DNA from: Doris montereyensis
Lineage: Eukaryota; Mollusca; Gastropoda; Nudibranchia; Dorididae
Length of the DNA stretch: 64,000 nt
Assembly: GCA_037039925.1 (NCBI GenBank)
Contig: JAXRKP010001052.1
Coordinates: 53,501-117,500 of the forward strand
Reading direction: 5' to 3'
The translations under genes and the position numbers were made by a program. Below, in pieces: positions 54,601 to 62,159 of the stretch; within the stretch, counting starts at the first letter, position 1; each line of letters begins with the position of its first letter. The notes under the pieces are model-generated. The model did no database searches. It was not told the origin of the DNA and worked only from the letters and a program-made list of their open reading frames with translations.

Positions 54601-54908
54601 ACAATAGCCGCACCTAATTTATACATCTCAGAAGAAACCCATGCTGAAACTACACCTGAGGATACCTCCCTCTTGCACACGGCTGAAGGTGATGAAGATG
54701 ATACTGCCGCTACTGGACTGGTCAATGAAGGCTTTGTGAACGCTGAAGAGGGGTCAGTGCTAGAGCAGAACAGCGAAGCTTTGAGTGCCATTGAAAGACC
54801 AAGGAAGACGATGCGATGGAAAATAACGCAACCGAAAGAGGGCAAATGGAAAATGAGAATACAATTGCTTTAGCCGATTCACCAACAGGAGAATCATCTA
54901 CTGCTTGA
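41350..54908 (+). CDS. uncharacterised multi-pass membrane protein, 6 exons
   Basis: I recognise no named family. Exons: 41350-42676, 43194-43378, 45458-45605, 47170-47272, 48562-48677 and about 54465-54908. The first exon encodes about eight hydrophobic segments (starting roughly at residues 50, 130, 170, 210, 290, 310, 340 and 370). These are separated by conserved-looking loops such as EYLRLKEVEYMSGLDVVWAV, YYKPFAHMVK and VRPYRVTSFNV. The later exons encode a soluble tail (VHQLARQIEIINAYCREAEK, FVEIMPAFCHRLAQRDYDLI, WDEMPDAVEFAEKTEYREDL) and an acidic C-terminus. The topology loosely recalls TRP/Flc-type multi-pass proteins, which is inference. Frame breaks occur in exons 2, 4 and 6. Exon 6 is out of phase with exon 5, so an exon may be missing. 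Total length is about 770 residues. Confidence 0.85.
43194..43378 (+). CDS. membrane protein exon 2
   Basis: The acceptor TCATCACAG ends at 43193 and the donor is GTGTTT at 43379. It reads APSIFVPVHQLARQIEIINA, YCREAEKTRILSTLLY, and, after a one-base break near 43318-43325, LLDDMIDVFRRLEPVSLFA. Phase agrees with exons 1 and 3 once the break is allowed for. Confidence 0.82.
43428..43800. repeat. 50-bp tandem array, about 7 copies
   Basis: The unit begins AATATTTTAATATCCAATTA and continues TGTAATACACA(A/G)ATAGGATAT. It lies in intron 2 of the membrane-protein gene. Very AT-rich. Confidence 0.92.
43961..44075. repeat. inverted repeat with about 40-nt imperfect arms
   Basis: The left arm (43961-44001) is ATGCCAAACACTGATG then GGGCGTTTCCTC. 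The right arm (44036-44075) is GAGGAAACGCCTACAACC then CATTGATGTTTGGCAT. The loop is about 35 nt. The right arm runs into the first unit of the adjacent 42-bp array. Confidence 0.78.
44070..45065. repeat. 42-bp tandem array, about 23 copies
   Basis: The unit begins GCATAGCACAACCTAGTGGA and continues AGCACTGATAAATTGGCAAT. The first copies (44100-44230) are irregular. The period is 14 codons, giving matching spurious open frames on both strands (GIAQPSGSTDKLA on +). It lies in intron 2. Confidence 0.94.
45458..45605 (+). CDS. membrane protein exon 3
   Basis: The acceptor is TATCTACAG and the donor is GTAAGA at 45606. 148 nt, phase 1 to 2, no frame break. It reads ETVKEDIRKNAARFVEIMPA, then RLAQRDYDLILCASYEEKAV. 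Confidence 0.88.
45880..46165 (+). mobile_element. SINE family A, full-length with tRNA-like head
   Basis: The head is GGCCAAGTGATTAGGCTACC with B-box-like GGGTTTGAATCTT. The body has ACATGCATTTTCCCAATCGT, CTGTCCAGGAGGGGATTATT and TCGCTTCATGCTATAGAAG. Two related stretches around 46010-46060 and 46310-46365 suggest a partial internal duplication. It lies in intron 3. Confidence 0.78.
46520..46785 (-). mobile_element. SINE family D, reverse
   Basis: On the - strand the head is AGGTGCCAGTAGCTCAGTCA and GAGTACAATTCCC. The body complement contains AGTCTGAACAGACCTAGCTA and GCCATTGCTTTCCA, shared with 14530-14790. Confidence 0.75.
47170..47272 (+). CDS. membrane protein exon 4
   Basis: The acceptor is TATTCCAG and the donor is GTTTGG. 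It reads YVPQRSVRNLLE, then, after an apparent missing G near 47208, DPVTQNALVKIWDEMPDAVE and FA. Phase fits exon 3, and fits exon 5 after the correction. Confidence 0.82.
47420..47695 (+). mobile_element. SINE family A, full-length, in intron 4
   Basis: The head has GGATCATGAGGTTCCGGGTT then CAAATCCCGAG (a good B box). The body has GACACTTAACACGCAATTTT, CTGTCCAGGAGGTGATTATT, TTCTGCTTCACGCTATAGAA and GGCCTTGAAGAAACTTTC. Confidence 0.82.
47700..48561 (+). other. intron 4 remainder, no feature seen
   Basis: AT-rich sequence. I see no repeat, RNA gene or exon before the acceptor at 48560-48561. Confidence 0.6.
48562..48677 (+). CDS. membrane protein exon 5
   Basis: The acceptor is GATTGTGTAG and the donor is GTGAGT at 48678. 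116 nt, no frame break. It reads KTEYREDLYPEPPMGPDLET then LELMELDD. The intronic 39-bp array begins four bases after the exon end. Confidence 0.88.
48682..50815. repeat. 39-bp tandem array, about 52 copies
   Basis: The unit is AGTACACTCTGCCCATGTTT then GGTTGGTGGTAAACTCTTT. Variants are GGCTGG, CCATATTTGG and CCAATG. Truncated units lacking the AGTACACT half recur (for example 48751-48790 and 50120-50160). It starts at the 5' splice site of exon 5. A 13-codon period gives open frames on both strands. It is intronic. Confidence 0.95.
50818..51512. repeat. 23-bp tandem array, about 29 copies
   Basis: The unit is AATGGAAATTCACACAATCC plus GAC. It alternates between CCGAC, CCAAC, ATATGAC and CAAATA tails. 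It directly follows the 39-bp array. Confidence 0.94.
51513..51664. other. 152-bp unique island between two arrays
   Basis: It contains TTTCAGATGAAAGTTTGGTC, an acceptor-like site. It leads into a short open frame (DESLVRADMFRSTIM) that runs into the 28-bp array. It could be a remnant exon of the membrane-protein gene, but it has no phase match to exon 5 and no donor was found. Confidence 0.3.
51665..53706. repeat. 28-bp tandem array, about 72 copies
   Basis: The unit is GAATCA(C/A)TTGAAGCTCAG then GGCAGAGAGA. Only the C/A position varies systematically, with occasional truncated units. 28 is not a multiple of three, so no frame persists. Confidence 0.96.
53735..53778. repeat. (ACTTAC)n hexanucleotide
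   Basis: About six ACTTAC units inside the tail of the adjacent SINE-like element. Confidence 0.88.
53780..53995 (-). mobile_element. tRNA-derived SINE, reverse
   Basis: On the - strand: GCGCAGTTAGCTTGGTTGGC (good A box), then GGCGGGTTCGATTC (good B box), spaced as in a tRNA. Then comes a short body and the (ACTTAC)n tail. I do not see a full cloverleaf acceptor stem, so it is called a SINE and not a tRNA gene. Confidence 0.65.
53996..54464 (+). other. intron 5 remainder, no feature seen
   Basis: 469 bases. A short duplicated CATTGGTG(T/G) with CTTATAGG lies at 54400-54425. Otherwise unremarkable. Confidence 0.6.
54465..54908 (+). CDS. membrane protein last exon (acidic tail)
   Basis: The acceptor is TTCCCAAG (ends at 54464), the reading frame is phase 2, and exon 5 ends in phase 0. 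It reads FGSQASVIVTDLDRPVGKDE and a long Glu/Asp/Thr/Ala-rich region. Read straight it stops at 54873. With a one-base shift near 54801-54806 it continues with acidic composition (EDDAMENNATERGQ) to TGA 54906-54908, which I favour because composition is kept. Whether it belongs to this gene rests on strand, position and composition. Confidence 0.62.
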
Positions 54909-55860
54909 AATGACAGCAAAACATTAACCTGTTTGAAATTACAGTAAAGCATTAACTATTTGAAATATTAACATGATAATGACAGCAAAACATTAACCTG
55001 TTTGAAATTACAGTAAAGCATTAACTATTTGAAATATTAACATGATAATGACAGCAAAACATTAACCTGTTTGAAATTACAGTAAAGCATTAACTATTTG
55101 AAATATTAACATGATAATGACAGCAAAACATTAACCTGTTTGAAATTACAGTAAGGCATTAACTATTTAAAATATTAACATAATGACAGCAAAACATTAA
55201 CCTGTTTGAAATTACAGTAAAGCATTAACTATTTGAACTATTAACATGATAATGACAGTAAAATATCAATTGCTTGGTATGATAGTTGGAATATTAACAT
55301 GATAATGACAGTAAAACATTGACCTGTTTGAAATTACAGTAAAGCATTAACTATTTGAACTATTAAAATGATAATGACAGTAAAATATTAATTGCTTGGT
55401 ATGATAGTTGGAATATTAACATGATAATGACAGTAAAACATTAACCTGTTTGAAATTACAGTAAAGCATTAACTATTTGAACTATTAAAATAATAATGAC
55501 AGTAAAATATTAATTGCTTGGTATGATAGTTGGAATATTAACATGATAATGACAGTAAAACATTAACCTGTTTGAAATTACAGTAAAGCATTAACTATTT
55601 GAACTATTATCATGATAATGACAGTAAAATATCAATTGCTTGGTATGATAGTTGGAATATTAACATGATAATGACAGTAAAACATTAACCTGTTTGAAAT
55701 TACAGTAAAGCATTAACTATTTGAACTATTAACATGATAATGACAGTAAAATATCAATTGCTTGGTATGATAGTTGGAATATTAACATGATAATGACAGT
55801 AAAATATCAATTGCTTGGTATGATAGTTGAAATATTAACTGCTTGACATGATGACAAAAC
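54903..55860. repeat. 69-bp array passing into a 122-bp higher-order array, at the stop codon
   Basis: The first unit begins TGAAATGACAGCAAAACATT, so the stop codon TGA lies in the repeat. The 69-bp unit continues CCTGTTTGAAATTACAGTAA and TTAACTATTTGAAATATTAA. From about 55250 a 53-bp module (TCAATTGCTTGGTATGATAG) is added, giving a 122-bp period for about five copies. Confidence 0.9.
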
Positions 55861-57400
55861 CTAAACTTTGGTAAAATTACAGGAAAGAATTATCTGGCCA
55901 CAAAAAGTAACGCATATCATATTTCGAAACAAAAAGGTACAAAAAGGACAAAATCACGGACATGAAATCTTCATACCTTGATTTATTAACAGCGAGAGAA
56001 TTGGAATAAAAACCAGTTGAAAAGAACTCACTCACAGTAACCAAACAAAACACTGGTATGAAATGTGAACAATAAGTCTAAGAACAGGTTTTAAGTCACA
56101 TAGAAATAATATGCATTACTTTTTCTGGACAGTACATTAATATGTGAATTGACAGTGAGATATCCGTTGCTTGATATGGCAGTTGGGACATTAACTGCAT
56201 GAATTGATAGTTAATCACCTTTTGATTGAAATTATTATAAAAGCCCTGATTTTTGCTGCTAAATTTACTTGACAGGATATATTTTTGCTTAACTTAGAAT
56301 TGTTTATATTCTCGCAAGGGATGAGAATATTTTTGCTTAACTTAGAATTGTTCATATTCGGCAAGGGATGATAATATTTTTTTACTATTGTTTTTAATCA
56401 ATTTGTTGACTTTGACTTTCAGTGCAAAATGCGTTTGTTTCATAAAATGTTTACGTAATATATGTGCCTACTCATCAAATCAACAAACTTTCCTGAACAG
56501 AAGGATGATTGCAATATAAACATGTGATATATATATATATATTTTTAATGTTAATTTCATGTAATAGGACAATTCTTTTCATGCATTCTTCAAAATCAGT
56601 GTTTGGTGAGCACCAATGCCAGGTGATATTTTCTTGCCTCAAGAAGCCTTGAATGTCAGCCAGCCTATATGTACAGACAGGCCAAATATTGTTGTTATTA
56701 TTACCCTAGGAAAGGAGACCAACATGGTTGTAACTGAAGACACGCTGATTTCATGTCTTACTTAATATTAAGTACCACATTCTGAACATACTTGAAAACA
56801 GGTGTTTGTTTCTTTTCCCTCCCGTCCTTCGTCCCAAACTTTAGACACAACTTTTTACTTTGGTGTTGTTGTTTGCTGCCTCAAAATGGTGCAAAAAAGA
56901 AAAATTACAGCGATGACCTAAAAAGTACTAAGAAAGAAAACTTCTTTGGGAAAGACAGATGAGATAAATTGTTGACTATTTGCAAAAAGATTTCAATATC
57001 TGCTCTGACGAAATTCATCAACAATTGGGCCTAAAAAAGAAAAAAGAAGAAAAGATCTGATTTCCTACCATCTGGCAAACCAGAAGAGAGTTTACGCATG
57101 TACTCTCTTTAACTCACTCCATTCCAAAGCTGTTTCTACCAAAGTCTCGTTGTCTCAGATTTTTATTGTGCCATCTACTCATTTGACAATTTGGGACTTT
57201 TGATTATCATCAGATTCAGTCGCCATTTGTTTTATCTCATGAAAAATTGTAATCAAATTCGGTCTACGTTTGTCACAAATGACACTTGCAATTTCTCCTA
57301 ACTTCAGATTCTCTTTTCAGCTGAGAACTTTAGAGTTAGAGCCGCTTTTCTCGAAATGAGTTAGTGTGTAGTTAGGGCAATAAAGTTCTGAGCCGACCGT
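55861..57400 (+). other. putative 3' UTR and downstream region
   Basis: AT-rich, no exons recognised. A duplication of about 54 bp (ATATTTTTGCTTAACTTAGA) occurs at 56277-56373. An (AT)n run is at 56527-56541. AATAAA at 57379-57384 is a candidate polyadenylation signal for the upstream + gene. Other signals cannot be excluded. Confidence 0.35.
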
Positions 57401-58095
57401 CTGTCTTTGGCAACTTGTACTGTACCCCCTGTTCCTGTTTTTTTTATCTTGCTAGCAAATACCTTTACGTGCTTACCAACTCACAAATGACCGATCAATA
57501 CGTCTATTTTTGTTCCCTTGTAATGCCTTGTCAAGTTTTGGTTACTTGTGTGTCCATGGTCGTATGTACATTATGGTGATATTTTCTTGCCATGTTTTAC
57601 ACATAATATACTCATCCATGTTAATTTATGAAATTTGAACCTTTACAGCTGTGATTACTATGTAATGTCTTTATCACCTCAACACATGTATGGGAAATGA
57701 TCAAATACAAAATGAATGTAAACATGTTTTTATCCCACTGAAACTTGGCCTGTGATAATAGACAATATTATGTTCATTGTCTTAATTCTATATACCTTTT
57801 TAAAATTAAAATCTTACCTATTTTATCACATTTACGAAAAGGAAAATGTTCATTTATATGCAAATTTTAATGTTATTATGTAGTCATTGTCTAATTCTTT
57901 ACGACTTAAAAACAAATAATTTCTAACTTGATTTTATGACATTTATGAAAAGTAAAATATGCAAGTTACACAATCATTCATAATTGACTGTTCTCCACAT
58001 CTGAGAATACATTTTATATTTTACATTACTATTTAATCTACTCATCAAATTTATTTTACAAAGGTGACACTTGACAGTACAGGAAGAAAATTTAA
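57401..58095. other. AT-rich intergenic, no feature seen
   Basis: No repeat or exon recognised. Two loosely similar CATTTA(C/T)(G)AAAAG-type segments near 57830 and 57950. Confidence 0.55.
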
Positions 58096-58099
58096 CATT

Positions 58100-58720
58100 T
58101 GAGTTATTTTTAGAATATTTGTCACTTTTCTTCTGATTTCCCAAAGTGACAGTGAGGGGGCAAATATTTGTCCCTTTTCTTCTGACTTTACAAAGTGATA
58201 GTGAGGGGACAAATATTGGTCACTTTTCTTCTGACTTTACAAAGTGACAGTGAGGGGACAAATATTTGTCACTTTTCTTCTGACTTTACAAAGGTGACAG
58301 GAGCACTATTTCACACTTGAGTTGATTTGTTTAGAATATTTGTCACTTTTCTTCTGACTTCACAAAGTGACAGTGAGGGGGAGGGGGAGGGGAGGGGGGG
58401 CAATTATTTGTTACTTTTCTTCTGACTTCACAAAGTGACAGTGAGGGGGGGGCGGCAAATATTTGTCACTTTTCTTCTGACTTTACAAAGTGACAGTGAG
58501 GGGAAGGGGGGGGCAAATATTTGTCACTTTCTTTCTGACTTCACAAAGTGACAGTGAGGGGGGCAAATATTTGTCACTTTCTTTCTGACTTTACAAAGTG
58601 ACAGTGAGGGGGGCAAATATTTGTCACTTTTCTTCTGACTTTGCAAAGGTGACAGGGACACTAGTTCACACTTGAGTTGATTTGTTTAGAATATTTGTCA
58701 CTTTTCTCCTGACTTTGAAT
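58100..58720. repeat. about 49-bp hairpin-bearing tandem array, about 11 copies
   Basis: Each unit contains TTTGTCACTTTTCTTCTGAC and then TTTACAAAGTGACAGTGAGG. GTCACTTT and AAAGTGAC form perfect 8-bp inverted arms. A G-run after GTGAG expands from 4 to about 8 Gs, with GGGGGAGGGGGAGGGG at 58377-58395. Confidence 0.92.
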
Positions 58721-59494
58721 TTTTATCAAGCTATAAAGTAATATATAAAAGTTCACCATATTTGACCTCTTAATCACCTGTTGTTGCTTTCTATCTTTAA
58801 ACCAATGAGTTATTGGAATCAAAGTCTCGAGTAAAAGGACAAATTGTAATGAAAGAAAGCAAAGAAAAGACTATGATGGCAATTAAAGCTGTGACCCCTT
58901 TCTAACTTAAATCATTTCATGGAAAGGGTGGATGGGAGTAAATTTCAATGAAACAGATTGGAGTTATTGTTGGCTATATCCGTTATGTTTCCCAACCCTA
59001 CTGGCTGTCTTTCCATTGCAGCTGGTTCTATTCACTTAACTTTTATGTCGACTCATGTCCGTATAACTAAAGTGTTTTACCGTTTGGTTGTCAATCTTCT
59101 GTGCTATTCATTTAAATTAATCATTCTGTCAACTGGCTGTGTTCTTGCCTGAAATAAATATCACAGCTGCCAACTTTTTCAAGTAAAAACACACTCTGAT
59201 CACGCAAACTTATTCCAACTTGAATTAACACCTTTTACAGTTAATAACAACAAAAATCTGTCAATCACTGGCTTTTCTGGCAAAGTGCGATAATAGTTTT
59301 GTGAACTCAGAATTTCATCTCAAGATTTTCACCCTAATCTCTCAGAGTCTCTGCCTTTAATTTAGGGATTCTCAAAAAACTAAAATTACAGTTAATCCTC
59401 ACATACATGCTTTTCAAGGTAAATACAGAGTAATGTACTCAAGACCCAAAAAAACGTACTAAATATGTTTTTGACGTACTGGTTGGCAGCTATG
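58721..59494. other. AT-rich intergenic, no feature seen
   Basis: A 64-codon open frame at 58958-59152 has no recognisable motif, and I do not call it a gene. Confidence 0.55.
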
Positions 59495-59496
59495 AA

Positions 59497-60550
59497 CTAT
59501 TCCTATTGTCAATGAGCTACCTTCTTGCTTTCCATCATAATCCAATCTGTGTAGTCCAGATATGAACTATTCCTATTGTCAATGGGCTACCTTCTTGCTT
59601 TCCATCATAATCCAATCTGTGTAGTATGGGCTACCTTCTTGCCTTCTATCATAATCCAATCTGTGTAGTGTGGGCTACCTTCTTGCCTTCTATCATAATC
59701 CAATCTGTGTAGTATGGGCTACCTTCTTGCTTTCCATCATAATCCAATCTGTGTAGTATGGGATACCTTCTTGCTTTCCATCATAATCCAATCTGTGTAG
59801 TATGGGCTACCTTCTTGCTTTCCATCATAATCCAATCTGTGTAGTATGGGCTACCTTCTTGCTTTCCATCATAATCCAATCTGTGTAGTATGGGCTACCT
59901 TCTTGCCTTCCATCATAATCCAATTTGTGTAGTATGGGCTACCTTCTTGCCTTCCATCATAATCCAATCTGTGTAGTATGGGCTACCTTCTTGCCTTCCA
60001 TCATAATCCAATCTGTGTAGTATGGGCTACCTTCTTGCTTTCCATCATAATCCAATCTGTGTAGTATGGGCTACCTTCTTGCTTTCCATCATAATCAATC
60101 TGTGTAGTTCAGATCATAATCCAATCTGTGTAGTCCAGATATGAACTATTCCTATTGTCAATGGGCTACCTTCTTGCTTTCCATCATAATCCAATCTGTG
60201 AAGTATGGGCTACCTTCTTGCTTTCCATCATAATCCAATCTGTGTAGTCCAGATATGAACTATTCCTATTGGGCTACCTTTCTTGCTTTCCATCATAATC
60301 CAATCTGTGTAGTATGGGCACCTTCTTGCTTTCCATCATAATCCAATCTGTGTGTAGCTACCTTCTTGCTTTCCATCATAATCCAATCTGTGTAGTATGG
60401 GCTACCTTCTTGCTTTCCATCATAATCCAATCTGTGTAGTATGGGCTACCTTCTTGCCTTCATCATACTCCAATCTGTGTAGTCCAGATATGAACTATTC
60501 CTATTGTCAATGGGCTACCTTCTTGCTTTCCATCATAATCCAATCTGTGT
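59497..60550. repeat. 44-bp tandem array with an inserted 32-bp module
   Basis: The unit is GGGCTACCTTCTTGCTTTCC then ATCATAATCCAATCTGTGTA. Every few copies, the junction carries CCAGATATGAACTATTCCTA. About 22 copies in total. The last unit ends at about 60550. Confidence 0.94.
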
Positions 60551-60819
60551 CGCCAAATACATTTCAATAAGATCTAAAGTTAAAGAATTAGTTTTGACCT
60601 TATGAAATGTATTTGCTTGCATGCTTTCAAAGTTTGCAGCGGATAATGGTCACTTTGTCTGTTAAAATGTTTTAGCTTTTCATTATTTCTTTTATGATTT
60701 TAAATGAAACTAAGTTAAAAAAAAGATATTTATGTACCAGGATACAGAATAAAATTAAGATATATTATATATTTTTATTCACATATTTTGAAAATCCAAT
60801 CTTTATTGTTTTCTTCACT

Positions 60820-61245
60820 ACTTTTCAACCAGCTGGGGCTTAATCCCATGAACTTTTGGTTAAGAGGACAACACCTTGCCTCTGGGCTACCAAGTCCCCT
60901 CATTCGATCAATTAAAATTTTTCAATGTTAAGTATAAGAAATGTACAATTTTGACTTGATTTGATTTGATGTACCCACATCCACAACGAAGGTGATCTCG
61001 GGGGATTAGGTAGGGTTTTAATTTTTTTTTGCCCGGACTTCTCTGTAAACAGCCAAGGGATCTTTAACATGCATAGAATGTTGTAATCTGCACAGGATAC
61101 CTCCTTTTTATCATCCGTCCCCAATGAGACTAGGTGTCGATCCACCTACTTGGAGCAGGGTGGTAGATTTTGCTGGCAAAAACTGGAACCCACTACCTTT
61201 TGGTTGAGAGGTCGACACCTTGCCTCTGGCCTACCGAGTCCCCAC
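60820..61245 (-). mobile_element. SINE family C, reverse, preceded by a second head
   Basis: The main copy (60945-61245) has CCCACATCCACAACGAAGGT, AGGGATCTTTAACATGCATA, CTCCTTTTTATCATCCGTCC and the head complement TTTTGGTTGAGAGGTCGACA then CTACCGAGTCCCC. A partial head (60825-60900, GGTTAAGAGGACAACACCTT) precedes it. Confidence 0.75.
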
Positions 61246-61261
61246 AAATATACAAACAAAG

Positions 61262-61395
61262 ACGTTTGTTTTATTGAAATTTACCCTGTCCACCATTGCG
61301 GTAATCTCAGGGTGAATTAAGAGGAAACAGCAAGATGAAAGATAAGTGAAAGACGGAAAGAAAGGAAATAGAACCGACCAGCAACGCCCGCCCAC
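61262..61395 (+). mobile_element. SINE family B, forward
   Basis: TTTACCCTGTCCACCATTGC, GGAAACAGCAAGATGAAAGA and GCAACGCCCGCCCA match the other family B copies. Confidence 0.75.
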
Positions 61396-61464
61396 ATCAA
61401 AAATGCATTAACAAAGAGAAACACATTAAAGACAAACCGTTCTAGAAATATTTTCACTGAGATT

Positions 61465-61585
61465 TTATTTTGGTGAAACTTACCCTGTCCACCACATGTG
61501 GTTATCTCAGAGGAAATGGCGTGCTGAGTGATAAGTAAAAGAGTGAAAGAAAAGATTTAAGAGCCACCAGTAGCACTTGCCAACC
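61465..61585 (+). mobile_element. SINE family B, forward, second copy
   Basis: CTTACCCTGTCCACCACATG, GGAAATGGCGTGCTGAGTGA and CACTTGCCAA. It is a diverged copy 70 bp downstream of the previous one. Confidence 0.68.
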
Positions 61586-61683
61586 GCTTATTTCTACTGA
61601 GAAAAGGAAAATTTTCCTCTAAAATATTGTATAACAAAAACATCTTTTAAAAACCCAACAAAACCTGTCACAAAAGAATGAGT

Positions 61684-62132
61684 GAAAGAAGGATTTCACA
61701 CAAGAGGGAAAGAAGGAGGTGAGAGACAGCACATGATTTCACACAAGAGGGAAAGGTGAGAGACAGCACATGATTTCACACAAGAGGGAAAGAAGGAGGT
61801 GAGAGACAGCACATGATTTCACACAAGAGGGAAAGAAGGAGGTGAGAGACAGCACACGATTTCACACAAGAGGGAAAGAAGGAGGTGAGAGACAGCACAT
61901 GATTTCACACAAGAGTGAAAGAAGGAGGTGAGAGACAGCACATGATTTCACACAAGAGTGAAAGAAGGAGGTGAGAGACAGCACATGATTTCACACAAGA
62001 GTGAAAGAAGGAGGTGAGAGACAGCACATGATTTCACACAAGAGTGAAAGAAGGAGGTGAGAGACAGCACATGATTTCACACAAGAGTGAAAGAAGGAGG
62101 TGAGAGACAGCACACGATTTCACACAAGGGAG
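61684..62132. repeat. 43-bp tandem array, about 10 copies
   Basis: The unit is ACATGATTTCACACAAGAGG then GAAAGAAGGAGGTGAGAGACAG. Left copies have GAGGG, right copies GAGTG. Confidence 0.93.
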
Positions 62133-62159
62133 AGAAGCAATGAAAATAAAGGGCAAGTT

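Noticed and set aside
58958..59152. 64-codon hydrophobic open frame
   Set aside because: No homology, no splice or promoter support, and AT-rich surroundings. Hydrophobic frames of this size are expected by chance.
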